NCBI GenBank assembly: GCA_021292105.1
Contig: CM037867.1
Coordinates: 41,542,843-41,606,842, forward strand
DNA length: 64,000 bases
Source: Anadara kagoshimensis
Taxonomy: Eukaryota; Mollusca; Bivalvia; Arcoida; Arcidae
Reading direction: 5' to 3'
Positions 47,410 to 58,504 of the stretch are shown here, in pieces. Numbering within the stretch: position 1 is the first letter of the stretch; each line of letters opens with the position of its first letter. The translations under genes were made by a program, and so were the position numbers. The notes under the pieces are model-generated. The model had not been told where the DNA came from. It saw nothing but the letters and a program-made list of their open reading frames with translations, and did not search any database.

Positions 47410-48530
47410 TCATCATTTTAAGCTCTACCTAGGCGTCTTAAGCACTGTCCAGGGCTTCAGAGTTTGCGCACCCGGCGCCTTTATCATGTGTTGAGGTTTT
47501 TGACATTGGGTTGTGTGCAACAGTTGACCTCCTTTTTGAGCTATACAGAGGCGCTTTTATCACATGTTGAAGTTCTGGACATTGGGTTATGTGAAACTGT
47601 TGTCTTACTTTTTGAGCTATACAGAGGCATCTTTATCACCTGTTGAGTTCAATACATGGGGTGTGTACAACAGTTGTCCTCCTTTTTGAGCTATACAGAG
47701 GCGCCTTTATCAGGTGTTGAGGTTCTCAACATTTTGTTGTGTGCAACAGTTGTCCTCCTTTTGGGCTATACAGAGACGCCTTTATCACGTGTTGAGGTTC
47801 TAGAGAATGAGTTATGTGCAACAGTTGTCCTCCTTTTTGAGCTATACAGAGGCGCATTTATCACGTGTTGAGGTTCTCAACATTTTGTTGTGTGCAACAG
47901 TTGCCCTCCTTTTGGGCTATACAGAGGCGCCTTTATCGCGTGTTGAGGTTCTGGACATTGGGTTGTGTGCAACAGCTGTCCTTCTTTTGGGCTATATATG
48001 GGTGCCTTTATATAGGTACAAGACCGCGGGTGTGTGTCACAGATGTCGTTTTCTTTTTTTAAGCTCTACTGGACCTTTGGTGTGCCTGTCACATGTCTTC
48101 TTTTATGAGCTCTACAGAGGCGCCTTTAGCACGTGCTGATATACAGGACCTTGAGTGTGTGTGCTATATTTTCTTTTATGAGCTCTACAGAGTCGTCTTT
48201 AGCACGTGCTGATAGACAGGACCGTGGGTGTGCGTGGCACTCTTCTTTTATGAGCTCTACAGAGGCGCCTCTAGCACGTGCTGATATAAAGGACCTTGGG
48301 TAATGTCACAGATGTCCCTCTTTTGACAGTATTGATTAAGGAACTCGAGGATTGTGGTCCAAATTCCCTCCCTTTTGTGCTCTACTAAGGTGCCTTTAAT
48401 ACTCAGTATAGAACCTCCAAGTACGTGCCACAAGAGTCTTTGCTTTTTGAGCTCTACTGAGGTGTTTTTGCAAATATTGAGGAACAAGATTTTAGGGTGT
48501 GTGGCCAAGTGTCCTCCGTTTTGAGCTCAG
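47410..48530 (+). repeat. Minisatellite, units of about 75 bp then about 72 bp
   Basis: The 'GAGCTATACAGAGGCG' core recurs at 47541, 47617, 47691, 47766, 47842, 47917 and 47992 (spacing 74-76). A second, diverged set uses 'GAGCTCTACAGAGGCG' at about 48108, 48181, 48253 and further (spacing about 72). Because 75 is a multiple of three, frames of 60-110 codons stay open and read out a repeated ELYRGAF-type peptide. Confidence 0.88.
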
Positions 48531-48539
48531 CATGGACTA

Positions 48540-48880
48540 AGGTATAGAACTTCGGGTCCAATATGTCTTTTCATTCGCATGTAATGAAGTACACGTAATC
48601 ATGGTTTGTGCCTCATTCAAAAGAATACGTGTAATTTGAAAGTTTTAATGTATATTCCAAAATAGACAATTATATTTGTTCAAAATTAAATAAACATTGA
48701 AATATAAGTAGTTTTAAAGATGTTAATTAAGTGCCAATATTTATTAAGTCAGACTTGAATGACACAATGGCGTCTTAGGGCTTGTTGATTATGCACAAAT
48801 TTACACAAGGAAGTTTATCCTAAATTAACACGATATTTTATTCAATCCTTCCCCCCCCTCGTCGACGATGATTGGGGGTA
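48540..48880. other. Unique-looking AT-rich DNA, no gene
   Basis: Nothing recognised apart from a poly-C run at 48850-48858. Confidence 0.4.
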
Positions 48881-48884
48881 GGGT

Positions 48885-49165
48885 GAAGTAATGGTGTTTT
48901 ACACCCAAACCAATATTGTTTCACGTATATCGAGGAGGTCAGTTAAGGGATGACGAAGGAAACAAGAGACAACCATCGACAGCTAACTAACAAATTTTCT
49001 CGCACTAGGCTCTATCCCAAATGTTCGGATTCGAACCTAGGCGACGAGAGACGCTTTGACAGGCCAGCCACCGAAGCTACTAAACTTTTGACAAGGTTAC
49101 TGACAAGTTTTCTCGCACTAGAATGTATCCCAAGTGGGAGACGAACCTAGCCGGTGAGAGTACTT
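48885..49165 (-). mobile_element. SINE of a second tRNA-derived family
   Basis: On the - strand a B-box-like GGTTCGAATCC lies at about 49025-49035, and the 3' end is 'GGTGTAAAACACCATTACTT'. A related fragment lies at 53690-53905. Confidence 0.55.
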
Positions 49166-49299
49166 TTGATCCGTAAGCCGACGATTTAGACAGCTCGGTC
49201 ACCAAGTAAACTCGTCGAGATGATGCATGAAAAGCATCTCAAATTAGTATATACATTTTCGTACTTTTTAAATAATTTTTTTCTCTTAAAACGTCAGGA

Positions 49300-49455
49300 G
49301 TGTAGCTAGCTAGTAGGAAGTACTTACCTTTCCGGAACACCCGGCCTCATTTCCCTGTTGCAAGTTTACGTATTTTTACATAATTTGACGTTTTTCTAAG
49401 CTTTTACTTTGCCTTTTGGGATTGTGATTTGGATATGAACCGGTTTGCTTGTGCT
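49300..49455 (+). mobile_element. Penelope-like 3'-tail fragment (well preserved)
   Basis: TAGCTAGCTAGTAGGAAG, TTTCCGGAACACCCGGCCTC, TTTTACTTTGCCTTTTGGG and TTGGATATGAACCGGTTTGC follow the order seen in reverse at 13310-13440. Confidence 0.65.
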
Positions 49456-49599
49456 AGAATGTTAGACGGTATTACAGGAAAAAAAGAAAAATAAATTATC
49501 TAAATTTACTGGAACAGAGAGTCTCTTGAAAAACAAATACCCGTTTCCAACATTGCCTAGTTGTTAGTTCTACGATTTGCTTTTGTAACCCTAACCCTT

Positions 49600-49795
49600 C
49601 ATCTATCCTCCTTAATTTGTTATGCGACACATTGTCTCATGATGGGTAACATTTATGCCAATTTTGATCGAAATCCAACCATAAACATGGGACATATGGA
49701 GTGGACACGGTATTAGGACGGACGGACATACAGACGGACAGGGTGAAACCTATATACATCCCGTAACTGACTTCGATATAAAAAAAGTTGCAAAT
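49600..49795 (+). repeat. Dispersed bivalve-type repeat with GACGGACGGACA core
   Basis: A stretch reading CCAATTTTGATCGAAATCC, then GGACGGACGGACATACAGAC and GGGTGAAACCTATATACATC. It is a common interspersed repeat style in bivalve DNA, with no coding capacity. Assignment is by recall. Confidence 0.5.
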
Positions 49796-49798
49796 ACT

Positions 49799-49915
49799 AT
49801 CTTTATAAGTCATCATGGGTATACCATAACGGTACCTCAGTTAGTACAGAGCTCGCTCCGAATGCGGGGGGTCGTGGGCTCGAACATCCGCCAGATCACA
49901 CCAAGACTTGAAAAT
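49799..49915 (+). mobile_element. SINE head fragment
   Basis: GTACCTCAGTTAGTACAGAG and GTGGGCTCGAACATCC are degenerate A and B boxes, followed by CACACCAAGACTTGAAAATA. It ends there, so only the tRNA-like 5' part is present. Confidence 0.65.
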
Positions 49916-50079
49916 AGGTTTGAGTTATTTAAGCAGTTGAGACCAAATGTAAGGGTATTCAAAATTAATTAAATGTATTATTGTCTTAAAAGTGCTACTG
50001 CACCTCTAAAATAGGTATCTAAGATATAGCTAAAGAATATGATTGTATTAAAATCTAGTAATGAAGCACAAAGGTGTAA

Positions 50080-50345
50080 AGCTAGGCCATTTCAATATTC
50101 TTATACATTTGTGACCTTGACCTTTGAATCCCCGACCTTCCTATAACAATGAAAATGACATCAAACCAATACCTTCAATATTAATATTCTAGTTTATACA
50201 AAAAGTCGTAAGCTTTTTTTAAGTTTGCCTTAACAAAAGTTTATAGTTTTCCAGATAATTTACCATTCAGTATTTTTTGCATGTGCGACTTGGCCTTTAA
50301 ACCCATGACCTACGTCTATATAAACTCAAGTGAGCTAAAACCAAT
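50080..50345. repeat. Isolated degenerate relatives of the 145-bp satellite unit
   Basis: 'TGTGACCTTGACCTTTGAAT' at 50110, 'TTTATAGTTTTCCAGATAAT' at 50239 and 'AAACCCATGACCTACGTC' near 50299 are the satellite core. 'TCAAGTGAGCTAAAA' near 50327 matches the right end of the host element at 56532. Confidence 0.65.
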
Positions 50346-50552
50346 AGAGTAATTATATTTCAAATTGTCGATGTTAGACCTAAAAATCCTAAAAATGTTG
50401 TGTATCATTTATATAATAATATAATAACAAACTACCTGTGACAAGCTGCTATGAAATTACAATGTGAATGAAAATATCATTTGTTTTAGATTTAAGTTAA
50501 AGAGAACTTAAAAATCAATGTCAAATCAGGGTCATTAATAAGGACGACAATA

Positions 50553-50756
50553 CAGACCTGTCAAAAGTTTAACATTAAGCAACAAAATGGCGTCGAAGAC
50601 TGGCTGCCGAGGCATTGACAGCTTATAGCCGAATAGCTGCCAAGAGATAGATGGCATCTACTAAAAAAGCTGTAGATATATAGGTTACAAGGGCCCTAGA
50701 CGAGCTGTTGATTCCGCACTAATTTGTAAGCTTTGTGTCAATTTTTGACAGGTCTG
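50553..50756. mobile_element. MITE, 204 bp, CAGACCTGTCAAAA ends
   Basis: CAGACCTGTCAAAA at the left is mirrored exactly by TTTTGACAGGTCTG at the right. The interior 'CTGGCTGCCGAG' links it to the copies at 56605-56816 and 57453-57673. Confidence 0.75.
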
Positions 50757-51014
50757 CACTGCACTCATATTTGGTATTTATAACACTATAACTTATTTGT
50801 TTTAAGGGTTAAATATATGATTTTATAAATTACATGTCAATGATGTGTGCCGACCCCGATTTTTGTGGGGTGGGGGATAGTGATTTTGAGAGAGTGTAAG
50901 TGTTTAAAGGCCGGTGCTAATCTTACATCGAAATTAAGGGAATTTATTCTGTCCTACGGTGCCTTTTCCCGGCTTAAGTAGTGTTCATCGACTGCGAAAA
51001 AATTATGTCTCCTT

Positions 51015-51126
51015 AGACCTGTCATGTGCTACTTTTGAATTTTTATGAAATAATATATTTTTTGTCATGTGATACTTTTGAATTATATTATTTCATAAAA
51101 AGTCAAAAGTAGCACATGACAGACCT
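51015..51126. repeat. Long near-perfect hairpin, about 40-bp stem
   Basis: CTGTCATGTGCTACTTTTGA and TTTTATGAAATAATATA in the left arm are mirrored in 51084-51123, with a loop of about 26 bp. The loop itself holds a third, partial copy (GTCATGTGATACTTTTGAA). It is probably a foldback MITE. Confidence 0.8.
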
Positions 51127-53300
51127 GTTATTATTCTGGATTCTGTGACGTACAGCGACTCCCCTAAAGTATCGTTTATCTCGAATTCTGTGGCGTACAG
51201 ATCCAGGTTTCACAACCATCCCTTCCTTAACTGAGATTTTCCTTAACTTAAATATGGCAAATTTTAAATTTTTATAACTTTGTTAATTTTCAAAATATTC
51301 TGAAATTTAAGGTGCCATTTTGAAGGTCACACTTAGCTTACAGCACTTGCATTATTTCTGTTAAAAATGTTTATTTATAGTTCCAAAAATTGTTTAAATT
51401 TGTCTAGTTTAAGTAAGGCAAATTTTAGTTAAGAAATTATTGTAAAAACGTGAGGTCATCGATGTATAGTGTCCGTCAAATGTCGGTGTTTTGTCTTGCT
51501 TTTTCATAAATCATTTTTTGTTTGTGCGCATATCGTACATTTACCAGTTCTCTTGACCTTTTATTTAAATAATGCATACATTTATGTATATGGGGCACAA
51601 GTGTTAATTTTCTCTACATTATGAGAAACGGTATACATATGTATTGGTCATGAATATTCCTAATGAAAGGTCAATGTTGTCTGCCTATACATGCTATTTA
51701 TGAATTTGTTAGTAATGTAAACGATTTAATTAACTACTTAGTAACCAAACGGTTTACTGTGAGTTCCCTGTGGGTTTTTAATAAAGTGTCAAAATCAATG
51801 AAAGGTCGGTGATTGCACTTATACATATTCTATATGATATCATGATAAACTAAATCCATATTTTCCCACTTAGTTTATTCAATAAATACTCTTATAATAT
51901 ACAAATGTTCTTGAACGAGTTGTTTCCCTTTCACTAGTTTTGCGATCTAGCCCCCAATTTCACAATCGTTTCTTTGCTATTTTCCGTGCAGTAAATTATT
52001 CGTTAAAATTCAATTCTGCTTTGTTTCAAGCATTTTGATTGGTCTGATCTTTTCTGTTACGTTTGGATTCATGAATGGATTGGCCCTCAGTGACGCCATA
52101 TTAATATGGACGACGCACAGAAACATTTGAATTCGTACGCCATAGCGATGTTATTTGTTTTACATGCAACGGCTATATTGTTGTTTAATTGTTGATCTGT
52201 TTTTGAAAAAAAATCTATAAATTGAAAGATAAGAAAATAAAATAATTTTTCTTTTTGTGTTATGGAAGTATGATAGAATTGGACAATTTGTACACGTAAC
52301 ATAATTCGCTAATTCATTTCATTTCTATAGTCATTTTGTTAATTTTTTTTTAAATATTTAGCAATTAAAAATGTTATTTTGAAAATCATTTCTAACTTAA
52401 CACACTTGCATTTAGTTTCGACAGAAATATTCATCAGTAGTTCAAAAAAAACTGATTACAAGTATTTATGGGAAAACTTAAGAAATGATTGTGAAACCGG
52501 GGCTTTGGATAGTGGTTATGCCTTTATTGGAACTGAGTACAGAAATGTAATCTTGGCCGGGCAATATACTGAGATTCCACCTACCGTAGTACGGAATATT
52601 GGGTTTAAGGATTTTAAAAAAAAACAACTAAACTATTGATAATTACGAAAACTCCATAGAGTTTTATGATTTTTTTTCTAATTAACATGATGCTTTATTG
52701 TTGTAAATTTCAAACACATATAAATTTATATAGTTCTTGCCTAGACGGTCTTCTATAGATACTCCGAATTTCTCCACCATCGCCGAGAATTGACCACCTC
52801 GATTTATGAAAGACCGGGTATACAAAACCAAAACACTACTTCATCTATCTTTCAAAGATTCATAGATTTCATATTTGTATGTAAACAGTTCTTTTTATTT
52901 CTGTTCCAGTGTTCAAATTTCCGTGACTCTAAGAAAATACGCATTTCGCGAGTTGTTGAATTAGTTGTCCGCGGTTACCACTCAATACAGATTTGTTATA
53001 TAAGCTATTTCGTTGATATATAAATTTGTGGGTGAGGCTATTTTCGAAAACAACGAATCGTACCACCACGGAAAAGAATAAATTCACGGTATTTCCTATA
53101 AAATTTGTCCCACCTAACCTAAACTGTATTTCTCTATAGCCAACCATCCCAACCTCTACCTTAACCACTTTTACACTGTCATTATTGTTTTAGTCCTGTT
53201 GAAGTGGCATAACTTCTTGCCACCCATCTGCATCTTTGTGTACACAGCTCTGTCCATTCTCACACCCTGCCCTATGCCTTGAATATATAAACACTGTCAT
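51127..53300. other. No supported gene
   Basis: A 3' region for the - strand gene at 53308-57024 should lie here, but I could not place its poly(A) site. A + strand frame at 52379-52639 (86 codons) has no recognisable family and no clear splice sites. Confidence 0.4.
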
Positions 53301-53307
53301 TGTTGTT

Positions 53308-56300
53308 CTAGTTTTGTTGAAGTGGTATAGATTTGTAAGTAAACTGCATTTCTGTGTATTTCGGTGTCCTTTTCACTACTCTGTATATTACATAAGCGAC
53401 TAAGAATATTGCTGTACACACTGCTAGTAAGATTACAGATAATACCAACACTTTCTTCATCCCGTATCCAAAACATGCTACAAATAACAAAAATTATAAT
53501 AGCAATGTATAATGAAGCGATAAAAACTGCAAAACAAACAATTAAAAATTTAAATATGGCAATGAAAAAATGCGTTCTTTACTGTTACAGTGTTAGTGCT
53601 TAAACCCCATTTATAACACAGATCCGTTCAATTATGGAAGTGGAACCACATTTAAAAAACCAGTGACTCTTTCTAAAACTAGTATTTAATGTAATAATGG
53701 AGTTCAATAATGGTGTTTATATTGTAGTCAAGATTCTTTTGTTTATACCGAGGGTTTAGTTTGGAGATTGGGGAGGAAACCGAAGAACATCACCTACCGT
53801 CGAAAACTTTTTCACACTAAAAAGTGTCCCGTGCGGGATTTGAACCTAGGATATGAGAGGCGCATTAGAGGCCTTAGAGGTATCTGAGGCATTGCCCCGA
53901 AAGGAATTGACAGCAGAAGGCACTATGATTTTGTTCCAAATGGACCCGCTGATAGTAAAAGAACATTTCCCTATAAAATCCATATATAATTTACTTATAT
54001 ACATACCAGCTGGTTGTCCACAGATTTCATCACAAATATCGCACGGCTGTAAATAAATTAAGAAAGATGAAAAAGTTAATAAATAGCAAAATGATAAATT
54101 GAACAAGTGAGAACATACGTCATCATTACTTCATCATGACGTGTGGCTGTCAATAGATAACATTTGTGCCCATTACTGCTTATTTACGAATTGTGTAAAT
54201 AAATCCAATAATCATAGTTTCCATACGTATTATATTGTCTTTAAAGTAGACTAATAATGCTTGACTTAAATGTAGTATATCATACTGCTATAAGTTGGTC
54301 ATTCGGCCGTTTCCGATGTACTTTGCTATTAACGAGAACGACGAAAATATCCGAAAAGAATCGATTCAGTATAATGTCAAGCATAACGAACACGTGATCT
54401 AAGTGGGTATTTTCTACATTAATGATGTAACAGTGCTCACAACGATATAATTACTATAGCTAACTAAATACTGTACAACCAAACAGTACACATGAAACTA
54501 ACAAGAGGCCCATGGGCCTGATACGCTCACCTGATAACTAATGGCTAGCTGATAGATTTAAAGAAAACATAAATACTAAACCCCAATGACTTTTTTCTTT
54601 ACATCATGATAACTAGTGTATCAATACCTACAACATTCTAGTATACGTGCCTATACAAAAAGTTAATAGTTTTCAAGATAATTAACCATTTCAGTATTGT
54701 TTCACATATGTGACCTTGACCTTTGAACCCATGACCTTTTTCTATGCATCAAAATGATGGTTGTTTCAATATCTACAACATTCTAATATACAAGCCTATA
54801 CAAAAAGTTTATAGTTTTTGAGATAATTAACCATTTCAGTATTGTTTCACATCTGTGACCTTGACCTTAGAACCCATGACCTTTTTCTATACATCAAAAT
54901 GATCGTTGTATCAATACCTACAACATTCTTATATACATGCCTATACAAAATGTTTATAGTTTTCGAGATAATTAACCATTTCAGTATTGTTTCACATAAG
55001 GACCTTGACCTTTGAACCCATGACCTTTTTCTATACATCAAAATGATCGTTGTATCAATACCTACAACATTCTAATATACATGCCCATACAAAAAGTTTA
55101 TAGTTTTTGAGATAATTAACCATTTTAGTATTGTTTCACATCTGTGACCTTGACCTTTGAACCCATGACCTTTTTCTATACATCAAAATGATCGTTGTAT
55201 CAATACCTACAACAATCTCATATACATGCCTATACAAAATGTTTATAGTTTTCGAGATAATTAACCATTTCGGTATTGTTTCACATCTGTGACCTTGACA
55301 TTTGAACCCATGACCTTTTTCTATACATCAAAATGATCGTTGTTTCAATATCTACAACATTCTAATATACAAGCCTATACAAAAAGTTTATAGTTTTCGA
55401 GATAATTAACCATTTCTGTATTGTTTCGCATCTGTGACCTTGACCTTTGAACCCATGACCTTTTTCTATACATCAAAATGATGGTTGTATCAATACCTAC
55501 AACATTCTAATATACATGCCTATACAAAATGTTTATAGTTTTTGAGATAATTAACCATTTCTGTATTGTTTCGCATCTGTGACCTTGACCTTTGAACCCA
55601 TGACCTTGTTCTATACATCAAAATGATCGTTGTATCAATACCTACAACATTCTAATATACATGCCCATACAAAAAGTTTCTAGTTTTCGAGATAATTAAC
55701 CATTTTAGTATTGTTTCACATCTGTGACCTTGACCTTTGAACCCATGACCTTTTTCTAAACATCAAAATGATCGTTGTATCAATACCTACAACATTCTTA
55801 TATACATGCCTACACAAAATGTTTATAGTTTTCGAGATAATTAACCATGTCGGTATTGTTTCGCATCTGTGACCTTGACCTTTGAACCCATGACCTTTTT
55901 CTATACATCAAAATGATCATTGTATCAATACCTACAACATTATAATATACATTCCTATACAAAAAGTTTAAAGTTTTCGAGACAATAATTATAATCAGAG
56001 GTAAAAAAAATTAGGTCACGACCTTCACAATTGACCTTGACCTCATTTTGTCAAAACTGAAAACCCCATGTCATTATCTGGTCAAATAGTCAAGTTATAA
56101 CAATTTGAAGCTATTTTATGATTTTTTTCAAAATTAAACGCAAAAACGCGTAACCTATTTTTTATCCGAATTTCACAAAATGAACAGACTATAGGCTTAA
56201 GACCCTAGAGAAGCCAAATATCACATCAGATTTTTTCTCCAATCAGTTCTTTCGGAGAAGAAGATTTTTTAAGATTTTTGCACCCCTAGGTCACCTTGAC

Positions 56301-57024
56301 CTAATTATGGTAGCCATGGCAACGCCATGAATAAATCTGTATTGCACCGGCCCATATATACTTCTGACAAAGTTTCATTAAAAATGTCCAGTAGTTTCAG
56401 AGGAGAAGTCGAAAATAGGTGTTAACGACGCACGCACGCACGCACACACGCACACACGCACGCACACACGCACGCACGCACACACGCACATACACACGCT
56501 GCGCTATGCCATAAGCTCACATGACCTTCGGTCAGGTGAGCTAAAAACTATAAACGTTACATATTAATAAAGTTGTGCTGTCGTCTAGGGATTTTTTGCA
56601 TATACAGTGACATGTCGAAATTTTAACACTGAGCTGACAAAACTAATTTCGAATTTGGCTGCCGAGTGACAGAGATCAAGATATAGCAAGTGTCCGAAAT
56701 ACTGCAAAGAAACATACAGCAACTGCTTAAAAGATGCCGAGTTATAATTAGCGAGGGACTCGATACTCGATACTTATTAATATTCGTTAGCGTAATGTGC
56801 TCTTTCGACAGGTCTGTACTGTTAATATGGGTTCAAATACTTTTACTTACGACTGGTACATGTGTCCCATTTGCAGTTACATTGTATAGATGATCCACTG
56901 TTGTTGGTCCTAACAGAATAGTATCATTATGGCGGTAAGGTTTCTTTAAACCTTCCAATGATAGTGACGTCACAGTTACCAATCCGTATATAAAACACAA
57001 ACATATAGTAAGTATTTGATCCAT
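53308..57024 (-). CDS. Predicted 127-residue single-pass membrane glycoprotein, 3 exons, unknown family
   Basis: The - strand exons are 57024-56851 (58 codons, donor GTAAGT), 54046-54007 (40 bp, acceptor TTTACAG, donor GTATGT) and 53477-53308 (acceptor TTATTTGTAG, stop TAG). Phases agree at both joins (0, then 1) and the 384-nt reading is uninterrupted. The chain starts MDQILTICLCF with a signal peptide to about residue 20. A short ectodomain follows with three N-glycosylation sequons (Asn33, Asn48, Asn52). Then comes a Cys-rich stretch (PCDICDEICGQP, plus a further Cys at the exon 3 start), a strong transmembrane helix (KVLVLSVILLAVCTAIFLVA) and a basic cytoplasmic tail with YTEMQFTY and YKSI tyrosine motifs. 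Intron 1 holds the 145-bp satellite and a MITE; intron 2 holds a SINE fragment. I do not recognise the family. It may be a small receptor-like or accessory subunit; this is a guess from topology. Confidence 0.5.
53690..53905 (-). mobile_element. SINE fragment in intron 2 of the membrane-protein gene
   Basis: On the - strand it has B-box-like 'GGTTCAAATCCCGCAC' at about 53830-53845, preceded by 'CTCTCATATCCTA'. The 3' end 'AACACCATTATTGAAC' lies near 53700. It is related to 48885-49165. Confidence 0.55.
54585..55985 (+). repeat. 145-bp tandem satellite, about 9.7 units
   Basis: TGACCTTGAC starts at 54711, 54855, 55000, 55145, 55290, 55435, 55580, 55725 and 55870: a period of 145 (144 once). 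Each unit has ATCAAAATGATCGTTGTATC, ACCTACAACATTCTAATATA, TATACAAAAAGTTTATAG, TTTTCGAGATAATTAACC and TGACCTTGACCTTTGAACC. Units differ by a few bases each. Confidence 0.95.
56428..56498 (+). repeat. CGCA/CACACG microsatellite
   Basis: Alternating CGCACGCA and CACACGCA units, near the right end of the 54501-56547 element. Confidence 0.9.
56605..56816. mobile_element. MITE, 212 bp, second copy of the family
   Basis: The left end CAGTGACATGTCGAAA and the right end TTTCGACAGGTCTG are mirrored imperfectly and flanked by TA on both sides. The interior 'TTGGCTGCCGAGTGACAGAG' matches 50600 and 57500. The right end lies 34 bp downstream of the exon 1 donor of the membrane-protein gene. Confidence 0.65.
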
Positions 57025-57452
57025 TAATTTTGAAAAACCTAATATTCTGAACTATTTAAAGGAAGCAAGATTTCGGCAATTTAAATATATCCATGGGCTA
57101 TCCGAAAATAACATGAGGCAATTTCAAATACAGGAATTAGGCGTTTCTTATCACCATGAATTAATCCCGAAAATATTGGCAATTTTATGTCTATTCGATG
57201 GTATTTAGAATAATCCCATTTATTCAGGTACATCCATGAATCAAGCAAGAACGGTTTTTAAATTGCATTCAGCACGTGTCTAATTATATCAGCTCAGCGA
57301 TTCTTATGTGTCTATTATTTAAAATTGCTTTCCAAGGTCGTGTGATGGCCATCAGTCTGAAAAGTAGAACAGTTAGACTGCACCACATCAACTAAATAGA
57401 CAAGTCCCCCGACACGAGTCACGACATTGTTGAGCATATCCATTGTATAGTA

Positions 57453-57673
57453 CAGACCGTTCGAAAGTTTAACACTGAACTAACGCATATACGTCAAAGC
57501 TTGGCTACCCATTGGCCGAGATATGGATTGCTAGTGACCTAAAAGATGTAACTGACCAAGATATAGATAAAGCTCCCGAAGGCCTGTCGATATATGGCTA
57601 ACGAGGGACCGAGAGGATCAAGCAGTCCATTTGACAAGGGCACTTTATTTATGTGTAAAACTTTCGACAGGAC
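57453..57673. mobile_element. MITE, third copy of the family
   Basis: CAGACCGTTCGAAAGTTTAA at the left is mirrored by AAAACTTTCGACAGGAC at the right. The interior 'CTTGGCTACCCATTGGCCGA' is shared with the other two. Confidence 0.65.
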
Positions 57674-58504
57674 TATATTGTACACCTAGTGTTTATATTT
57701 TGATAGATCACTGTACTCATATCAATCTTATCTCTTATGATATTTGAGTGTAATTTATCTAAGGTAAATAGTGATAAAACTTAACATATATAATATAATC
57801 TATTTTATACAAACAAGTCAAAATTTAGATCAGTGCTACCAGAGAACATCAGGGAAACTACGGGAGAACGTAACTTGACGTTACGACAACGATGATGATG
57901 ATGATGAAGCACCTTATACCGCCTGCGGTCATTATCGGATTAAGATTCGTTAAACAGGTTTGGCCTGGACGTATCACCTGTAATTTTCCATTGATAGGAA
58001 CGCGTGACAGATCTTTCGTTGCAGCATACAACCCGCATGTACTAATACTAAGCGAGCAGTGTCTTTTACTTCAAATCCCTGAGTTAAGTAGTATGATATT
58101 ACCCGAGGTCATTTTGCAAGGATAAACTATTTTATACCGTGATCATATAGGTGTTTTTTTAAATTCTCCACAATAATCAAATTTTAAAACCTTTTTCTGA
58201 ATTTATCAGTAAGATAAACGGTGTACTTTTAAAGGGGATGACTGTCGTGTGCTGGATTTGAATGTCTCGTTTTTATATAGAAATTCAAAAATTAGCAAAT
58301 GACACGTCTTCAAATACAAGCAGCTTGATTTCTGAAAAAAATAATCAAAAAATAGAATACAGGTTTCATAAGCATAATTCAATTGTAAAAATGACACCTT
58401 AATTCCTTAATAGCTTAAAAGATCAACAAAACTAAGAAAAATTGTTTGATTTAAATTAAAAAAAATTGTGTTAAATAATTGAAAAACTGAAGATCAAGCT
58501 TACC
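57674..58504. other. No supported gene
   Basis: 57850-58125 is richer in GC and has a 77-codon + strand frame beginning in an (ATG)n repeat (57892). No family or splice sites are recognised, so I leave it unassigned. Confidence 0.4.

Larger units (their letters stand above)
54501..56547 (+). mobile_element. Interspersed element carrying the 145-bp satellite
   Basis: The left end ACAAGAGGCCCATGGGCC...GCTCACCTGA and the right end GGTCAGGTGAGCTAAAAA are mirrored over CTCACCTGA. Between them lie the satellite array, a 'CACCTTGACCTAATTATGG' stretch and a CA/CG-rich run. Ends of this style are frequent in bivalve genomes. It is non-coding; the class is uncertain (MITE or helitron-like). Confidence 0.6.

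Noticed and set aside
47656-48139. Two overlapping + strand frames of 71 and 110 codons
   Set aside because: They are read-through of the 75-bp minisatellite, whose length is a multiple of three.
52379-52639. 86-codon + strand frame with moderately protein-like composition
   Set aside because: No recognisable domain and no convincing splice acceptor or donor; kept as unassigned DNA.
54585-55985. Regular repeat array that might suggest a CRISPR
   Set aside because: The entire 145-bp unit repeats with no variable spacers, and the locus is eukaryotic; it is a satellite.
57892-58125. 77-codon frame starting in an (ATG)n repeat
   Set aside because: The Met run comes from a trinucleotide repeat and no family or context supports the rest.
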